Of a stretch of 64,000 nt of DNA, positions 10,058-22,525 are shown one piece after another. Below the pieces are notes generated by a model. It was not told the DNA's origin. It was given only the letters and a program-made list of their open reading frames with translations, and did not search any database. The first letter of the stretch is position 1; every line of letters begins with the position of its first letter. Source of the stretch: Synaphobranchus kaupii (taxonomy: Eukaryota; Chordata; Actinopteri; Anguilliformes; Synaphobranchidae); the NCBI GenBank assembly GCA_029718625.1, contig CM056383.1, forward strand, positions 20,685,930 through 20,749,929. Reading direction: 5' to 3'. Both the position numbers and the translations under genes were made by a program.

Positions 10058-12335
10058 AGGTCCAACGTGAATTATGGCCTAAACGGCCTCTCATAAACAA
10101 ATGCGACCCCTTACAGCCCCGCAACACTACGACAAACTGTCATATAGTAAGCGCTGCATACAATAGACCTGAAACGAACGCCACTGTAATATTTAAGAAT
10201 GAACTTCTGCAACATGCATGAAGTTAACCAATAGAGGGAAAATAGACCCAGAGTGGAAATAAACCAACCTCGAGCTAGAGAACGGCGCCAATACATATGC
10301 ACTCAGGAATTCAGCATAGGTGACTGCAATTTCCAATCAAGACTTAGGTGAGCCAAAGGAAATGAGTTAGCATACAACATTAGAAAGGCGCACTCATGAG
10401 GCGGCATAGGGATGCAACAGACTCAAAATTTACGCATGCACTTTTCAACACTCAAAATTTACGCATGCGCTTTTCAACGGGGGGATCAGGCAGCCACAGT
10501 CAGTTACGCACATTCAGGTGCTTAGGCCCGACCTCTGAAAAAAAAAAAAAAGATCATGACTCATAGCGTAAAAAAGTTATTTCTTTACCCAATGCAGCTT
10601 TCGGTTTCCTCCAGATGAAGAGGTGGTCCATCTGTCTCAGACAGACATGTGCACAGCTGATCGGGGTCGGCAATATAAGGCTCGATATTTCTAGCTGCCT
10701 TAATCATTGGTGTTATGAAGGCACAGACAGGAGAGGAATGGTCAGAGAGGAATAGGTGCCAAGAGAAGCAAATTGCCAGATTTCCTCTCCTACACGATTA
10801 TGCAAAGTAGCATTCTGGGAAAAAATTAAATGGGAAGTGAGGTATTTTGCTTGTAACTTAAATGAGTCATGTTTGGGGAATAATTGATTAGTAATGCCTA
10901 GAAATGTTTTAATGAAAATACAGATGTGATATTTTTGTGAAAAATTTGTGAATAACAAGCCTTTGTTCATGCTTTCACATAATCTTACACAATGGACTGT
11001 GTTGCTAACTAGCTTGCTTTTATTTTGCCGTTCAGTATTGTTTTTTGGCTTAATGACTGCATGCTTGAATTTTCAGGGAAATATTTAGTTATTAAAATTG
11101 TTAAATCTAGGCTTGTGTCCAATATGTTCCCTAACTAAAGGAAATTTAAATCTGACTACAGCTTGCAGACACTGCTCTCCATTGACTCCCATTATGGGTA
11201 TCTTTGTTAGTTACTCCTGTGTCTTTTCCACCGTGCCCTTGGTGTACAGAATGTACATGATGTAGCCAAAGTATAGCTTTTAAACTATGGGAGGACTTAT
11301 TTTTGTGGACACTCCTTTTTCTAAGCACCTCACATTTTTCAAGTTTTTCTTGTAACATTAAATTTTTTGGACCCCTAAAGTGGACCTATTAGGAATTATG
11401 GTTCAATTTACTGTTCTTGCTGTGTTTTTATTTCCCAGTCCCCATCTAGCATTATGGCTCCCCCTTTCTTCATGTCACAGAAATTAACATAAAAGTAGAA
11501 AGAAAAGAAAAAAACTATTCACTCTGGAATACACAAATGCTGTTATAGTAAAGGTCAACTCTAGTACTGGCTTGTGGGCAGACTTCTATGAAGACCTATC
11601 TGTTCTTGGAAAGAAATCACAACTTGAGTTTATTTTTGTCTGGCTTCAGGCTGTGTTTGAAAGACCTATAAAAATTGACAATTTTTCAGGGAGGGTGTCA
11701 AATCAGCCATCTGTGCCTGTGAAATAACCAATTTAGTGCATTCAGAAATGCAAAAGGATGGAGAAGTGAATAACTTTAGGGCTGAGTAACACTATGCTGG
11801 ACTGGCTGAGCGATATGGAGCAGAATAACTGCAATGCTCGTACTGTCACACAAACACGTCTTGCTGTCCTTAGGAATGACCATTAGAACTGAACATGTTA
11901 ATCGAAAGGACGTTAAATGGCAGCATAGAGTTGACACATGGGTCTTATCCTCTTCAGCAAATGTGCTAAAAACCTCAAAAGTATGGTGTTTAGTGGTTGA
12001 ATACATTACAAGTATTGGAATTCTCAAGACCATTAGATTTGAACCTGCAACTATGCCCTTTTTATTTTTAAATCAAGCTATTGTTGCAGATTATTGGCTT
12101 CTGATGATGGCTACAGTTCAAGTTTACTCATTAAGCCACACCCAAATCCCAATATGTGGTCAGTGAGCAAATGCAAACTCATAATATCTTAGTGGATCAT
12201 TTTCCTAGGAAAGGATTCTGTGAAGATAAATAAGGTAAATACCATATGTAATTTAAAGCGTTCCCCCTACGCACACATATAAAATCTAACTATAATTCCA
12301 GGAATCTCTGTCTGTATGTATGTATGTCTGTCCTT
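10058..12335. other. Non-coding stretch with short repeats
   Basis: No convincing gene. Open frames of 60-110 codons (for example 11834-12166) lack motifs and appear on both strands. One dispersed repeat lies at 10425-10535. The rest is AT-rich with no visible terminal repeats. Confidence 0.5.
10425..10535 (+). repeat. Dispersed repeat, copy 1 (second copy 18775-18900)
   Basis: A duplicated phrase (CTCAAAATTTACGCATGC followed by CTTTTCAAC) occurs twice in tandem here. It continues with a GGGG line, CAGCCA, CAGTCAGTTACGCAC and TTCAGG...CTTAGGCC. The same order of phrases is found at 18775-18900 in the same orientation, where GTTACCCACTTTCAGGCATT precedes TAGGCC. No coding capacity is seen. 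Confidence 0.65.
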
Positions 12336-12456
12336 CGATTTTCTCGAGGACCGTTCATCCGATCGACTTGAAACTTTGCGGGTGTATTGCTGATGATCCA
12401 CGTAAGTGCAGTGTCGAGTTTGAAGTCGATCGGATGAACGGTTCGCGAGAAAATCG
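12336..12456. repeat. Inverted repeat, two 40-bp arms around a 41-bp centre
   Basis: The left arm 12336-12375 and the right arm 12417-12456 pair as a foldback with about three mismatches. The core is GTTCATCCGATCGACTTGAA on the left and its complement on the right. A TGTATG repeat precedes it. I recall similar phrases as recurrent fish repeats but cannot name the family. Confidence 0.8.
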
Positions 12457-12654
12457 TCCCGGTCCGAACGTGCACTGTACCGTAATGGGCACTGGACTTC
12501 ACGGAGCAGTACCCTATGCCCTTATTTGGGCAAAGTGACGTCATCGATAGTGATGTCACTATGCACACACACACACACACACACTGATAATGGATTTTAA
12601 GCTGAGTGAGTTTACAGTCCATGTAGATGAATGTGTGTTGTGTGACGTGATAAT

Positions 12655-12778
12655 TACTGTACAGCTGCGTAACAATTGGATTTACTCCTCCGTTCTGATC
12701 TGAATAAACGTTACGGAATTAATGTACAGCTGCGTAACAATTGGATTTACTCCTCCGTTCTGATCTGAATAAACGTTC
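12655..12778. repeat. Direct repeat, two copies of about 56 bp in a 64-bp period
   Basis: TGTACAGCTGCGTAACAATT continues through CTCCGTTCTGATCTGAATAA to ACGTT, and appears twice, at about 12659-12714 and 12723-12778, nearly identically. This looks like a local tandem duplication. No gene is associated. Confidence 0.85.
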
Positions 12779-13009
12779 AGCAACACAGCGACCCAATGAA
12801 CAGTGAGTTGATAGAGAGACATAGAGAGCTGATAAAGAGTGATAGTTTTGAGACTAAATAAATATGTATATGTGTGAAGTGGATTGGATAACGGTTTGGC
12901 CCATTCCAAACGGGCACTGCACTAGTATATATAAAGCAATGAGAAGTTGTTTGAGAGAATGGCAAGAATGTGGGTGGCTACTTTGAAGAATCTAAAATAT
13001 ATATATATA

Positions 13010-13170
13010 TTATATTTGTTTAACACTTTTTTGGTCTTTGCATAATTTAATTTGTGTTATCTCATAGTTTTGATGTCTCTACTATTCCAAAATGTGGAAA
13101 ACAGTAAAAATAACAGAAAAAAACCTTCTATGAGTAGGTGTGTCCAAACTTTTGACTGGTACTGTACAAC
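13010..13170 (+). mobile_element. Isolated right end of a Tc1/mariner element
   Basis: The sequence runs TTAACACTTTTTTGGTC to GTGTCCAAACTTTTGACTGG and TACTGTA, the well-known terminal phrase of a fish/salmonid Tc1 family. No transposase and no matching left end are present nearby, so it is a truncated relic. Confidence 0.75.
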
Positions 13171-13489
13171 CTACAGCAAGCAAGATATTTATCATCATAC
13201 CATCACCAGACCATACACTTCCAAACAAATCAGATAATATAATGCATTTTAGATTATTCTTTATTATTAATTATTAAATCTTTGTTGATCCTTTATTTCA
13301 TTAACTTTTAAAAACATTTGCTTAAAATGTTTTATTTTTACTAATTATTACAATTTACAAATATTCTGATCACATCATCTTAATCAAGTCAAGAAATTAA
13401 AGTTATTGAGAGAGACGGCAACTCAATGTGACAGTTGCACTCTCTCTCACTCTCAAGTTTATTCACCACCCTTCCCATCTAGCTGACTT

Positions 13490-13960
13490 CAGGGGCGTTT
13501 CTAGGACATGAAAACATTTGGGGCTTAGCCCAATACATCTGGGGCTTTCCTTGGGGGGCATTCTGGTGTTTCCTGCTGGTCCATTCTGGTGTTTCCTCTA
13601 TTTCTGTCTTTTTTTTCATGTCCTCTCTTGTTGATTGACTTTAGGATGACCCAGTGAGTCATTTTTGTAAGGTACAACATACTGCCTAATTGCAAATTTC
13701 AAATTCCTTTCCATGATACAGATATGAACACTAGTGTTTTGGTATCAACAATAGTGATTATATGGCCATAATAAAAAAATTAAAAAAAACTTGAGTTTGA
13801 ACATGGCTTACAGTGTTAACCCCCTTTTTGTTTGTTTTGTGTTGACATTTATGTAAAGCACTTTGTGTCACACATGCATGTAAGGTGCTATTTAAATGTA
13901 AGTTTTTTTTTTACTGCATATTAAATTTATAATAATAATAACAACAAGAAAATAAAGCAT
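13490..13960 (+). mobile_element. Repeat fragments: hAT-like end and LINE-type tail
   Basis: CAGGGGCGTTTCTAGGA near 13491 looks like a hAT terminal repeat, but I do not find its partner. At about 13850-13910 the phrase AAAGCACTTTGTGTCACAC followed by AAGGTGCTATTTAAATG is the kind of 3' tail seen in L2-type LINEs and SINEs. Both calls are weak and the boundaries are unclear. Confidence 0.4.
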
Positions 13961-15681
13961 TGCCACTGCAAAGCTTTATTTGGGCACTGATGAGAAAATC
14001 TCATCCACCTCCAATCCACTCAGGAAATAAGTTATGGTACGAGACCTTTCTAAACTATGATTGTACGGTACCTTGAGCAGGTAATTTAAATATAAGGGCT
14101 ACTAATTCCCCAGTGGTCATCCTGTCTGTGGCACACTAATGATGTCCAATAATGAGGAGGCAGATCATTAGTGAAGCAGAAACTGACTCTGTCAGAGAGC
14201 AGACTTAACAGGAAATCCTTCTCTAAAATACAGGTGGAAAGGGCTCATTTAAGAGTGCATTTACTCCATAGTGCAAACTTAAGTTTCATGTGAGGGTCCC
14301 TTGGGATGATATCAATATTGCTGATTGTGCTATAGTACCAAGCTTATCACTCACAATTTTGAAGGTGTGTGAGCTAAATATGAATAACTGATGAAGTGTC
14401 CACTTGACTGGTAACATTAGATTCTGCAATAAAATGCATCAGCAAATCCTAGTCTGCATAACATTTGCAATGAATTCAGAGACAAGTAGACCTTTCGCTG
14501 TTAGCATTTTAATTGTGCTATAAAATATGGGTACTGCTTTGCCAGCATCCCAACATCAATACTAGTTCTATTTCTAGATGCAAAGCATCAAATATTACTT
14601 TGCAGAATATTTGATTGAGATAATCACTTCGTTTTATCATTTGCACACAAAATAGAAAAAAGCTTGTAATGCTTTTGGTCTTAATTACAAGCAAGGAATT
14701 TGAAAGTGAGCTACGTAAGAATTTTCTCATACAACCAGAGTCCTAATCAGGATCTGAACCTGAAAAAGCGCTCTGGTTAGATATCCTTTAGACATCTTTT
14801 CTTTTTCTCTTTTCCTTTTGGATAATGTATAGCTGTGTAAATATGGGTTGTCTGTCTAGTTTTCTTTTGTTACAATAAAAATAGTTGTTTGTTAGGTTTA
14901 CAATATACTTATCGATTATAAATAAGCCTCTGTGACTTCTTGGTGTTACCACATTTTTCTTTGTGTTCCTGAGATGAACACTAATGGTCTCCACTACTGT
15001 GCATCACTACCATAGGCTGTCAAAAAATATAGAAGAAGTGATGATGACATGTTCTATGGCTCGTGTGCACTGGCGCATGAAGCCCAAACCAGGGCACCGC
15101 CATTGTATTTCTTACAACCAAAGCAAGTGCATTGGAGCAAAGGGGTGGAGTCCACGACTGCAAGAAAGCCCGCCCGACTGTCTTACAGTCATTAGACACG
15201 GCCACGGTAAAAACACTTTATTAGGTCTTTCTGCCTTGTAATGAAGGAGTAGCGGCAGGTAAAATGAGCGGTAAAGAAGCCGCTGATATTCCAGCTCAGC
15301 TCACAGGTTTTAATATTTTTATTATTTTCATCTGAGAAATGTTACTCAAGCACTTATGAACATGTGATTGTCATGGCAATAACCTAGCTAAAATGTCACA
15401 AAAAATCCTAATGGTAGCATGGTCAATAGCCAGTGAATCTTGTAATGGTTTTAAGATTAGTTTTTTTCATAATATGCAATTATTTGGAGTCAAAAGTAAC
15501 ATTAGCTTTACTTCTATGTGTATGATGCTTGGGCATATGAACATACTGTATTTGTATGTATAGAAAAATGATGGCTTTATACTTTGTATTTGTTTCAGTC
15601 TGGTTAACTTAAAGCTAGCTAACTAGTGACAATCTTCATCGCCCCTTTCTTAAAAAGAAATTATAGTGGCAGCACTAGCTG
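13961..15681. other. Non-coding stretch
   Basis: No supported gene or element. The short frames at 14984-15241 and on the opposite strand carry no motif. Confidence 0.5.
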
Positions 15682-15687
15682 GTCCTA

Positions 15688-15854
15688 TATGGAGGATTGT
15701 TCAGCCAAAAATGTAAATTTTTAATTTTCCAATTTTCCATTTCATTTCCTTTTACCAAGAAAATGAAACTGAAAAGTTTTCAATTTTCAATTTAAATTTT
15801 GGGATGAATAATCCTCTAATTTCATTTTCCTTTTGGGCTGAATAATCCTCCATA
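15688..15854. mobile_element. MITE-like element (167 bp) with 6-bp duplication
   Basis: The ends are TATGGAGGATTGTTCAGCC and, inverted, TATGGAGGATTATTCAGCC (one mismatch). The element is flanked on both sides by GTCCTA (15682-15687 and 15855-15860). The interior is AT-rich, made of alternating AATTTTC and GAAAA tracts, and itself partly self-complementary. There is no coding capacity. I do not recognise the family; a 6-bp duplication is unusual among the common superfamilies. Confidence 0.75.
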
Positions 15855-15860
15855 GTCCTA

Positions 15861-17192
15861 GAGCACACTATTGACTTGAATACCCAGACACACACATTCA
15901 GTTAAGGAAGAATAAAGTTTGCCATATTACATAGTGATGTTGGACGTTGGTCCGACTGACTGAGTTATCTACCACAGAGGTGGATCAAGGCTTAGTAATG
16001 GGGCACCAGCTAGTGACATAACATTAACAATTTAAAATAATTTTGCAGGAAACTACCACGACCTTTCATTTGAGTTCATTTTAATCATTTAATCTATTAC
16101 TACAAAGAGTGTGCGGTTCAGATTTGCACCACATGCAAGATATTTTATCTTATTTTAAACAGAGAGGTATTTTATTTTAAACTAATAGAAGCTATTTCAC
16201 CAATGTGTATTCCCTAGATGCAAGCACAGGGCCAATGGTTGTATTAAATATTTAGAAAATGTGCGATCAATGCTGTACCAACAACAATGAAAAGCCTGTG
16301 CATCACTGCTTCGCTATTCTTCAGCATATTTCCCAATGTGTTTTATTATGTAAATACAGAACACCCTGACCCCTGAGCCATTATCCAAGTATGCATCCAC
16401 ATCTAAAGAGCAATAACAGCAGGGAATCTCCTTTGAGAGCGGAATCATAAGAGAGAGATAGAGGGAGAGATCATCAGAGGTGGCATACAGAAATCCTAGA
16501 AGGGAGAGTTCTAGACGCCTATGCAGGAGCGGGGGAGGGGTATTCTGCGCCGTCTGGTTAAAACGATATGGACTTCAATCCATACTCAGCGGACATAACG
16601 AGGGAATTTTCAGTCAGTTTGTCTGCCAAAAGGAACAAAGTAGAACAATTTGCATTTAGATGCTGTGAGAGTCAAGTGAAGGTTTCTGGCGGCAACAGTG
16701 GCACCCCTCCCCCCCCCCCCCCCCCCCCCCCTCACAAGCACCTCTGGGAAGGATATTGGTCACATATACCTTCCCCTCTCAAACCCCATCCCACTGGCCG
16801 CAAGTCATTGCAGACAGAGATCATTTCACAACAGGTCTATTCATCTGGGAAATGGGTAAACATCGTTATCTTCAATGGTATCTCGCCACCCGGAAAGAGG
16901 AGGTTGGCAAATGAGCAGCATCTGTTTACAGAGGCCCTTGGAAGTCCCAGAGCTCGGGGATCAGCGGGTCCCCTGTAGAGAGAGGATAAAAAGATTTGGT
17001 TAATGAGAAAGTAGCTTATGAGCGGTTACTATCAAAGAACTTGGCAGAGGGTCGAACATCTGTTAAAAACTAAATTCAACAGCTTTCCATTTAAGAGTTA
17101 TGTTTTCTCTCTTGCACACGCTTTACATTAGTCCACACTGGGGAAAGGCTACTGATAGGTAAGACATGTACATAATACAAATATAAGCTACT
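15861..17192. other. Non-coding stretch with poly-C tract
   Basis: A long C-run (about 16710-16731) lies inside a 136-codon open frame starting at 16568. The frame has no domain, its proline run is only the C-tract, and nothing supports it as a gene. The remainder shows no element boundaries. Confidence 0.45.
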
Positions 17193-17194
17193 TA

Positions 17195-17735
17195 CAGTGC
17201 CCTCCATAATGTTTGGGACAAAGAAATCTTTTCTTGATTTGGCTTTCTATTCCACAATTTTAGATTTGTAATCAAAAGTTTCACATGGTTAAAGTGCAGA
17301 TTCTCAACTTAGTTCAGGTATAAGAGAGCTTTCAGGATCTAGTCTTGATTCTAGACTTTTGATTGCCTTTGGAGCGTGTTATTTGGCGTTTTGCCAATGA
17401 AAGTCAATGAAGCCATTCTGAATCTGATGAATAAGAAAAAGAACAATCAGAGACATAGGCCAAACCTTAGGCTTACCAAAATAAACTGATTGGAACATCA
17501 TTATGAAGAAGTAATCGCAAATGGCCTGGTAGGCCAAGGAAGGACCACTACAGTTGATGACTGAAAAATTCTCACCATAATGGAAAAAAAACCCCCAAAC
17601 ACCCGTCCAACAGATGAGAAACACTCTTCCGGAGGCAGGCGTGTCAGTGACTGTCCACAGAAGACTTCACAAACAAAACTACAGAGGCTACACTGCATGA
17701 CACAAACCACTACCCTTACAAAGATATAGACCTTC
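17195..17735 (+). mobile_element. Tc1/mariner element, 3'-truncated
   Basis: It starts after TA with CAGTGCCCTCCATAATGTTT followed by GGGACAAAG, a terminal repeat shared by fish Tc1 families. It contains a decayed transposase N-terminal half: RTIRDIGQTLGLPK near 17430-17480, and EAGVSVTVHRRLHKQNYRGY at about 17630-17690, the second DNA-binding block. Several stops and frameshifts are present. No right end is found before unrelated sequence at about 17735. A relic ending in the same family's terminal phrase lies at 34245-34450. Confidence 0.8.
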
Positions 17736-19095
17736 TGGCAAATTTGCATCAAACTTTTGGCATTGTTGCCGCAGGTTTGCAGCAAGCTCATATTTTCATA
17801 TGGAAATTAGCTTTGTGGGAACTGTCAGTGTTGCAAGAAGTTCACCAGAATTTCACCACTACTGGCAAAGTCTGGCAAAGCTCTGGCAACATTTTGTGGA
17901 AAACAATTTAGTTTGTGGCAAATGCGCTACATATTAGCTGCAAGTTTGCAGCAAACTATCCAGTTTTGTTACAGGTAGTTATGGTGGTGGGGTTGGTGAG
18001 TTGGCAAAGTCTCACCGGGTAGCTTCGATGACAATGTCCAGCGTCCAGCAGGCTACTCGGTCTGATCTCCGAAGTAGGTCTTCAGCTCCCGTTTTAAAAA
18101 CGCCAACAATAAATAATACTAACTAATTGTTAAAAGTATTAACAGTCTCCGTTAAGGATTGGGTTAACTTAAAACAGTCAAAACTCCAGCAGGCAACAGC
18201 AACGGCGTCTCTCTCGATGTTCACAGGCGCATCTCCTGGCATGGCGACGGGCATCCACTATTATAGGCCAGCATCTTCCGAATCCGCTGCTCCGCAACAG
18301 GCCTCTGCTTCCTCGGTTACAGCATCCACTGCTCCGGGTCTCTCAGCAACCGTGATGCATTCCCACCTCCACCTGTAAAGGGGAAAACAAAGAAAAACAC
18401 AGCAGCACAGGGCCAAAACCAATAGAAAAGACAAATAATAAAAACTATATTACACGTGGCCGTAACAATCAGAAACCAACAATTTGCTAGTCTTTTCTGG
18501 TAGCTTGCTAACAACATTGAGGAAAATAGTACTTTTATAAATCATTTTAATTACACAAAAAATACATATGAGGTTATTAAATGTTAAAATGGTTAGCCGT
18601 TTTAGCTATGTTCGCTAGAAAAGCCAAAACATTCCTGCGAAGGGTGTCCATGACACCAAGTCCCCAGTTGTGCAGCTCGAACGCACTGATGTCGGTAATG
18701 AACCACCTCCGATATCCAACCTCACACCATAAACACAAGCAGGGTTAGACAACAAACTTTTTACCGTAATTACTCCAAATTTTACGCGTGTGCTTTTCAA
18801 CTCTCGCAATTTGCGCATGCACTTTTCAACAACGGGGAACAGCCAGCCAGCCAGTCAGTCAGTTACCCACTTTCAGGCATTTAGGCCTGCCCGCTCTGTG
18901 TCTGGGCAAAAACTGAGCAAATCCACGTAAAATGTGGTAATAAACATCAGGGTAAATTGGTAATTGTTTCATTTTTTCAGACCGGAATTCTTTACCGGTA
19001 TAGCAGTGTAAAGACAGCTGTGGCTGACGTTAGTCACCCAAGGCACTTTAGATCTTATTTTTGTCGACTTATGTCGCCCGTGGCACTAAATGAGT
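17736..19095. other. Non-coding stretch with dispersed repeats
   Basis: 17736-17960 is rich in TTGCAGCAAACT and TTTGTGGCAAA phrases, like non-autonomous DNA elements, but without clear ends. 18775-18900 is the second copy of the repeat at 10425-10535. The 83-codon frame at 18127 has no recognisable motif. Confidence 0.45.
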
Positions 19096-19431
19096 TAAGT
19101 GCTGCCTTTGATACTATAGACCGCCATATTCTCCTCCACAGGCTACAGAATTCAGTTGGTGTCACTGGGCAAGCTCTTATGTGGTTCACATCCTATTTTT
19201 CTGATGGATCTCACTTAGGTAAGCAATATGTCCTCTGAGTTTTCTAGGGTAAACTTTGGAGTACCACAATGATCAGTTTTGGGTTCTTTGCTTTTTTCTC
19301 TGTACATACATGGGACATTATAAGCAGACATAGTGCTAACTAACACTGCTAGAAAGATGACACAAGTTTATATATCAGCTTAACCAGTTGACCAAACTAG
19401 AGACCTGTCTTAAAGATGTCAAGGCCTGGGG
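19096..19431 (+). pseudogene. L2-type LINE reverse transcriptase fragment, left part
   Basis: The segment reads LSAAFDTIDRHILLHRLQNS and VGVTGQALMWF, closely matching the LINE at 950-8560. It continues in decayed form through the VPQGSVLG region and the YADD area, where the box itself is destroyed, to KLETCLKDVKAW at 19431. There the frame is cut by a 13.3-kb insertion. The next LINE codons appear at 32712. The 5' side is truncated. Confidence 0.85.
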
Positions 19432-19759
19432 TCTCATTTATAATATGTTCATACGCACGGATTTGGTCCTAAATTCAATAGAATTGATCTTTTGTGAAAA
19501 TCGACAAAACAAATTGAGATTTATAAAACTTGGAACCAACATTCTTATACGTACGCCAACTCCTGAGGATGCGTACAAACGTTTCCTTGTGGCTTTGCAG
19601 CTGTACTGCAGGCTGCACAAATTTTTTTTTCAGGCATGAGAATATTTTTCCGATCCCTTCACATTATGGAGATGTATAGACTATTAGACCATGCACGCAT
19701 CAGATACATTTTTGTGATAAGCACTGTGAGGTGCAATTGTGTGCCGATAACTAGGGTAC

Positions 19760-19940
19760 TGCAGCCATAAGCTTAGGTTTGGGGGAGACATGAAGACATG
19801 TCACTCTAATATTTTCATATGAATTGGTCCCTAGACTACCAAGTATGCTTGTGAGACATTTGACTACTCGATACTACATGGTTCTATGTGGTCCGGCAGT
19901 GTGTCTCCCCCAAAGTGAAACCTATGCCTATGATTGCAGC
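19760..19940. repeat. Foldback/MITE-like inverted repeat
   Basis: TGCAGCCATAAGC and TTAGGTTTGGGGGAGACA on the left (19760-19790) pair with TGTCTCCCCCAAAGTGAAAC and ATGATTGCAGC on the right (19901-19938). The centre is about 110 bp without coding capacity. Confidence 0.65.
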
Positions 19941-20675
19941 ACTTGCTGTTAAACATTATCAAGTGTGCAAAGTCTGCAAACCTTTATGAAAACCAAAACA
20001 GCCTAATAATAATCAATACCTTTTATGGTTTAAAAGCTTAAAATCAAATGCGTATTTTAAATAAACATCACATAATGAACGTTATAAAACGGGTCATTCT
20101 GACCACGCATTATGATTGGTTGAGAGGCGTTCAAAGCTGTGTCTATATTCGCGATATAGTAGGGGAGACTGGGGACAGTTGCAACAAGGGACAGTTGCAA
20201 CAGTGTCTTATTCCTCCAATCAATTTGGCAACTGTTATCTTCCCATCTAAGCCAGTTTTGTTTTTTACCTAGTGGTGTAATCGACCATTATCAAATAGCC
20301 ATTATTATTTGTTATAAAGTGAATAAACACACATCTAAAAGTCGACATTGCTTTCTGTTTCTTTTCAGTATGCCAAGAGTGAGGGTGAGGATAACTGACA
20401 GAGGGGTTCCCCTAAATATTTTGGAAAGGGCATCAAATGTGGTGAGGGATGAGGGCATGACAGTCAGGGCAGTGGCAAAGGATTTTGCCATTTGTCATAC
20501 AACACTGTACAGATTCTGCAAAAAACAAGAGAAACTGGCAGGCGAGGGATCAGACAAGCTTCCAAAATCAGGGTACTGGACATCAAGGAAAGTGTTCTCA
20601 GAGGAGCAAGAGAGGAGCTTCACAGAATATTTTAAAAGGGCAGCTGATTTGTACTATGGGTTAAGTCCCAAAGAG

Positions 20676-20889
<214 letters not shown>

Positions 20890-22338
20890 GTTTGGAAGTT
20901 TGCTTTTCAACTAGCCTCTCACTACAGTTGCAAGTTTCCACCAACATGGAGTGAGACCAATGGCTGGTGTTGATTGGTTCAATGCCTTTCTGAAGAGGCA
21001 CCCCACTCTCTCTATACAACGTCCCCAAGCCACGAGCATTTCGAGGGCGGCAAGCTTCAATAAAACGAATGTGACCAATTTTTTTGACAACCTCAGCGAT
21101 GTTTTAGACAAACATAAATTTGAAGCACAAAACATCTGGAACATGGACGAAACGGGCATAACAACGGTCCAAAATCCCGAAAAGGTTGTGGCAAGACGGG
21201 GTGGAAGGCAAATTGGTGCAGCCACCTCGGCAGAAAGAGGCACACTTGTCACACTTGCCTGTGTGGTGTGAATGCAATTGGTAACACAATACCACCAATG
21301 TTTATTTTCCCGCGTGTGCATTTTAAACCCCATTTTATCCGGGATGGCCCACCTGGCTGCACTGGGACAGCCAACACATCAGGATGGATGCAGGAACCAG
21401 ACTTTTTGATGTTTTTAAAGCACTTTCAGCTTCACACCAAGAGCTCACCGGAGTCTAAGGTGCTTTTAATATTGGACAACCATCTTTCACATTTGTCTGT
21501 TGAAGGAATTAACTACTGCCGCAGCCATGGCATTATCCTCTTATCCTTCCCCCCACACTGCTCCCACAAATTACAACCTCTTGACAGAAGTGTATATGGA
21601 CCCCTGAAAAAAGTGGTGAATTCCTTCTGCGACTCCTGGATGAAGACCCATCCAGGGACGATGATGTCGATATACGATATCCCAGGCATTGTCAGGATGG
21701 CCCTACCAATGGCAGCAACACCAACAAATGTGCAGTCAGGATTCCGGTGCACAGGCATTTGGCCATTTAACAGGGAGATATTTAGCGAACGTGACTTTGT
21801 ACCATCTATGTTCACTGACCGTCCTCTCCCAGCCTTCCCCCCGTGCCACCCTCCCTCCATGCCACCTCCTACAAGGCCACCTCCCTCCATGCCACCTTTC
21901 CCCCGTGCCCACCCTCCCACAGGGCCACCTCCCTCGATGGCATCTCCCACAGGACCATCAACCTCAACCTATGTGATGGATACTGAAGATTTCTCGCCCG
22001 AAACTATCCGGCCACACCCTAAAGCAGGACCCAGAAAAGAGTCTGCAAGAGGGGAGGAAACGACGCTGCACTGCCCATCCTCACAGACACTCCTGTGGTG
22101 AAGAGAAAAATCATTGCCGAAAACAACAATAAACCCGGAAAGAAAACTGGAAAGAAAAACACAAAGCAGTCCAAAAAAAAAAGAATCTGAATCTGATTCT
22201 CAAGACGAAGACGAAGTGTGCATCGTCTGTCTGGAAAGTTATTCCAGATCACGAGAGGTATGGCTACAGTGCAGGGTGTGCAAGGCCTGGGCTCATGAAC
22301 TGTGCACAGATGGAGGAGAATTTTTATACCTGCCACAA

Positions 22339-22525
22339 ATCGAGCATAGCGTCAGTTTCAGGCAGGTCACGAGAGTGAAACCTGGCCATAGATAATCAGC
22401 TGACAGCTCAGCTGAGTAGTGACGATTCACCCATCAGTCCATTCACATAACAAGGCGGTCTATTTAACCGCCTCAGCCCTACCATGGTGGATCCCCTGTC
22501 AGCACACCCGGCTGCACACAAAAAC
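22339..22525 (+). repeat. Split direct repeat A1
   Basis: It starts ATCGAGCATAGCGTCAG and ends GCTGCACACAAAAA. It matches A2 (27888-28070) along about 185 bp with a handful of differences. It includes a short hairpin, GGCGGT...ACCGCC (near 22454-22474). It forms the left terminus of the Ngaro-like element. Confidence 0.9.

Noticed and set aside
9537..10127. Long minus-strand frames of repeating HIFSLSHTYI
   Set aside because: They are translations of a minisatellite whose unit happens to lack stops; several phases are open at once.
16568..16978. 136-codon frame with a proline run
   Set aside because: The run is a poly-C tract, no domain is visible and nothing around it supports a gene.
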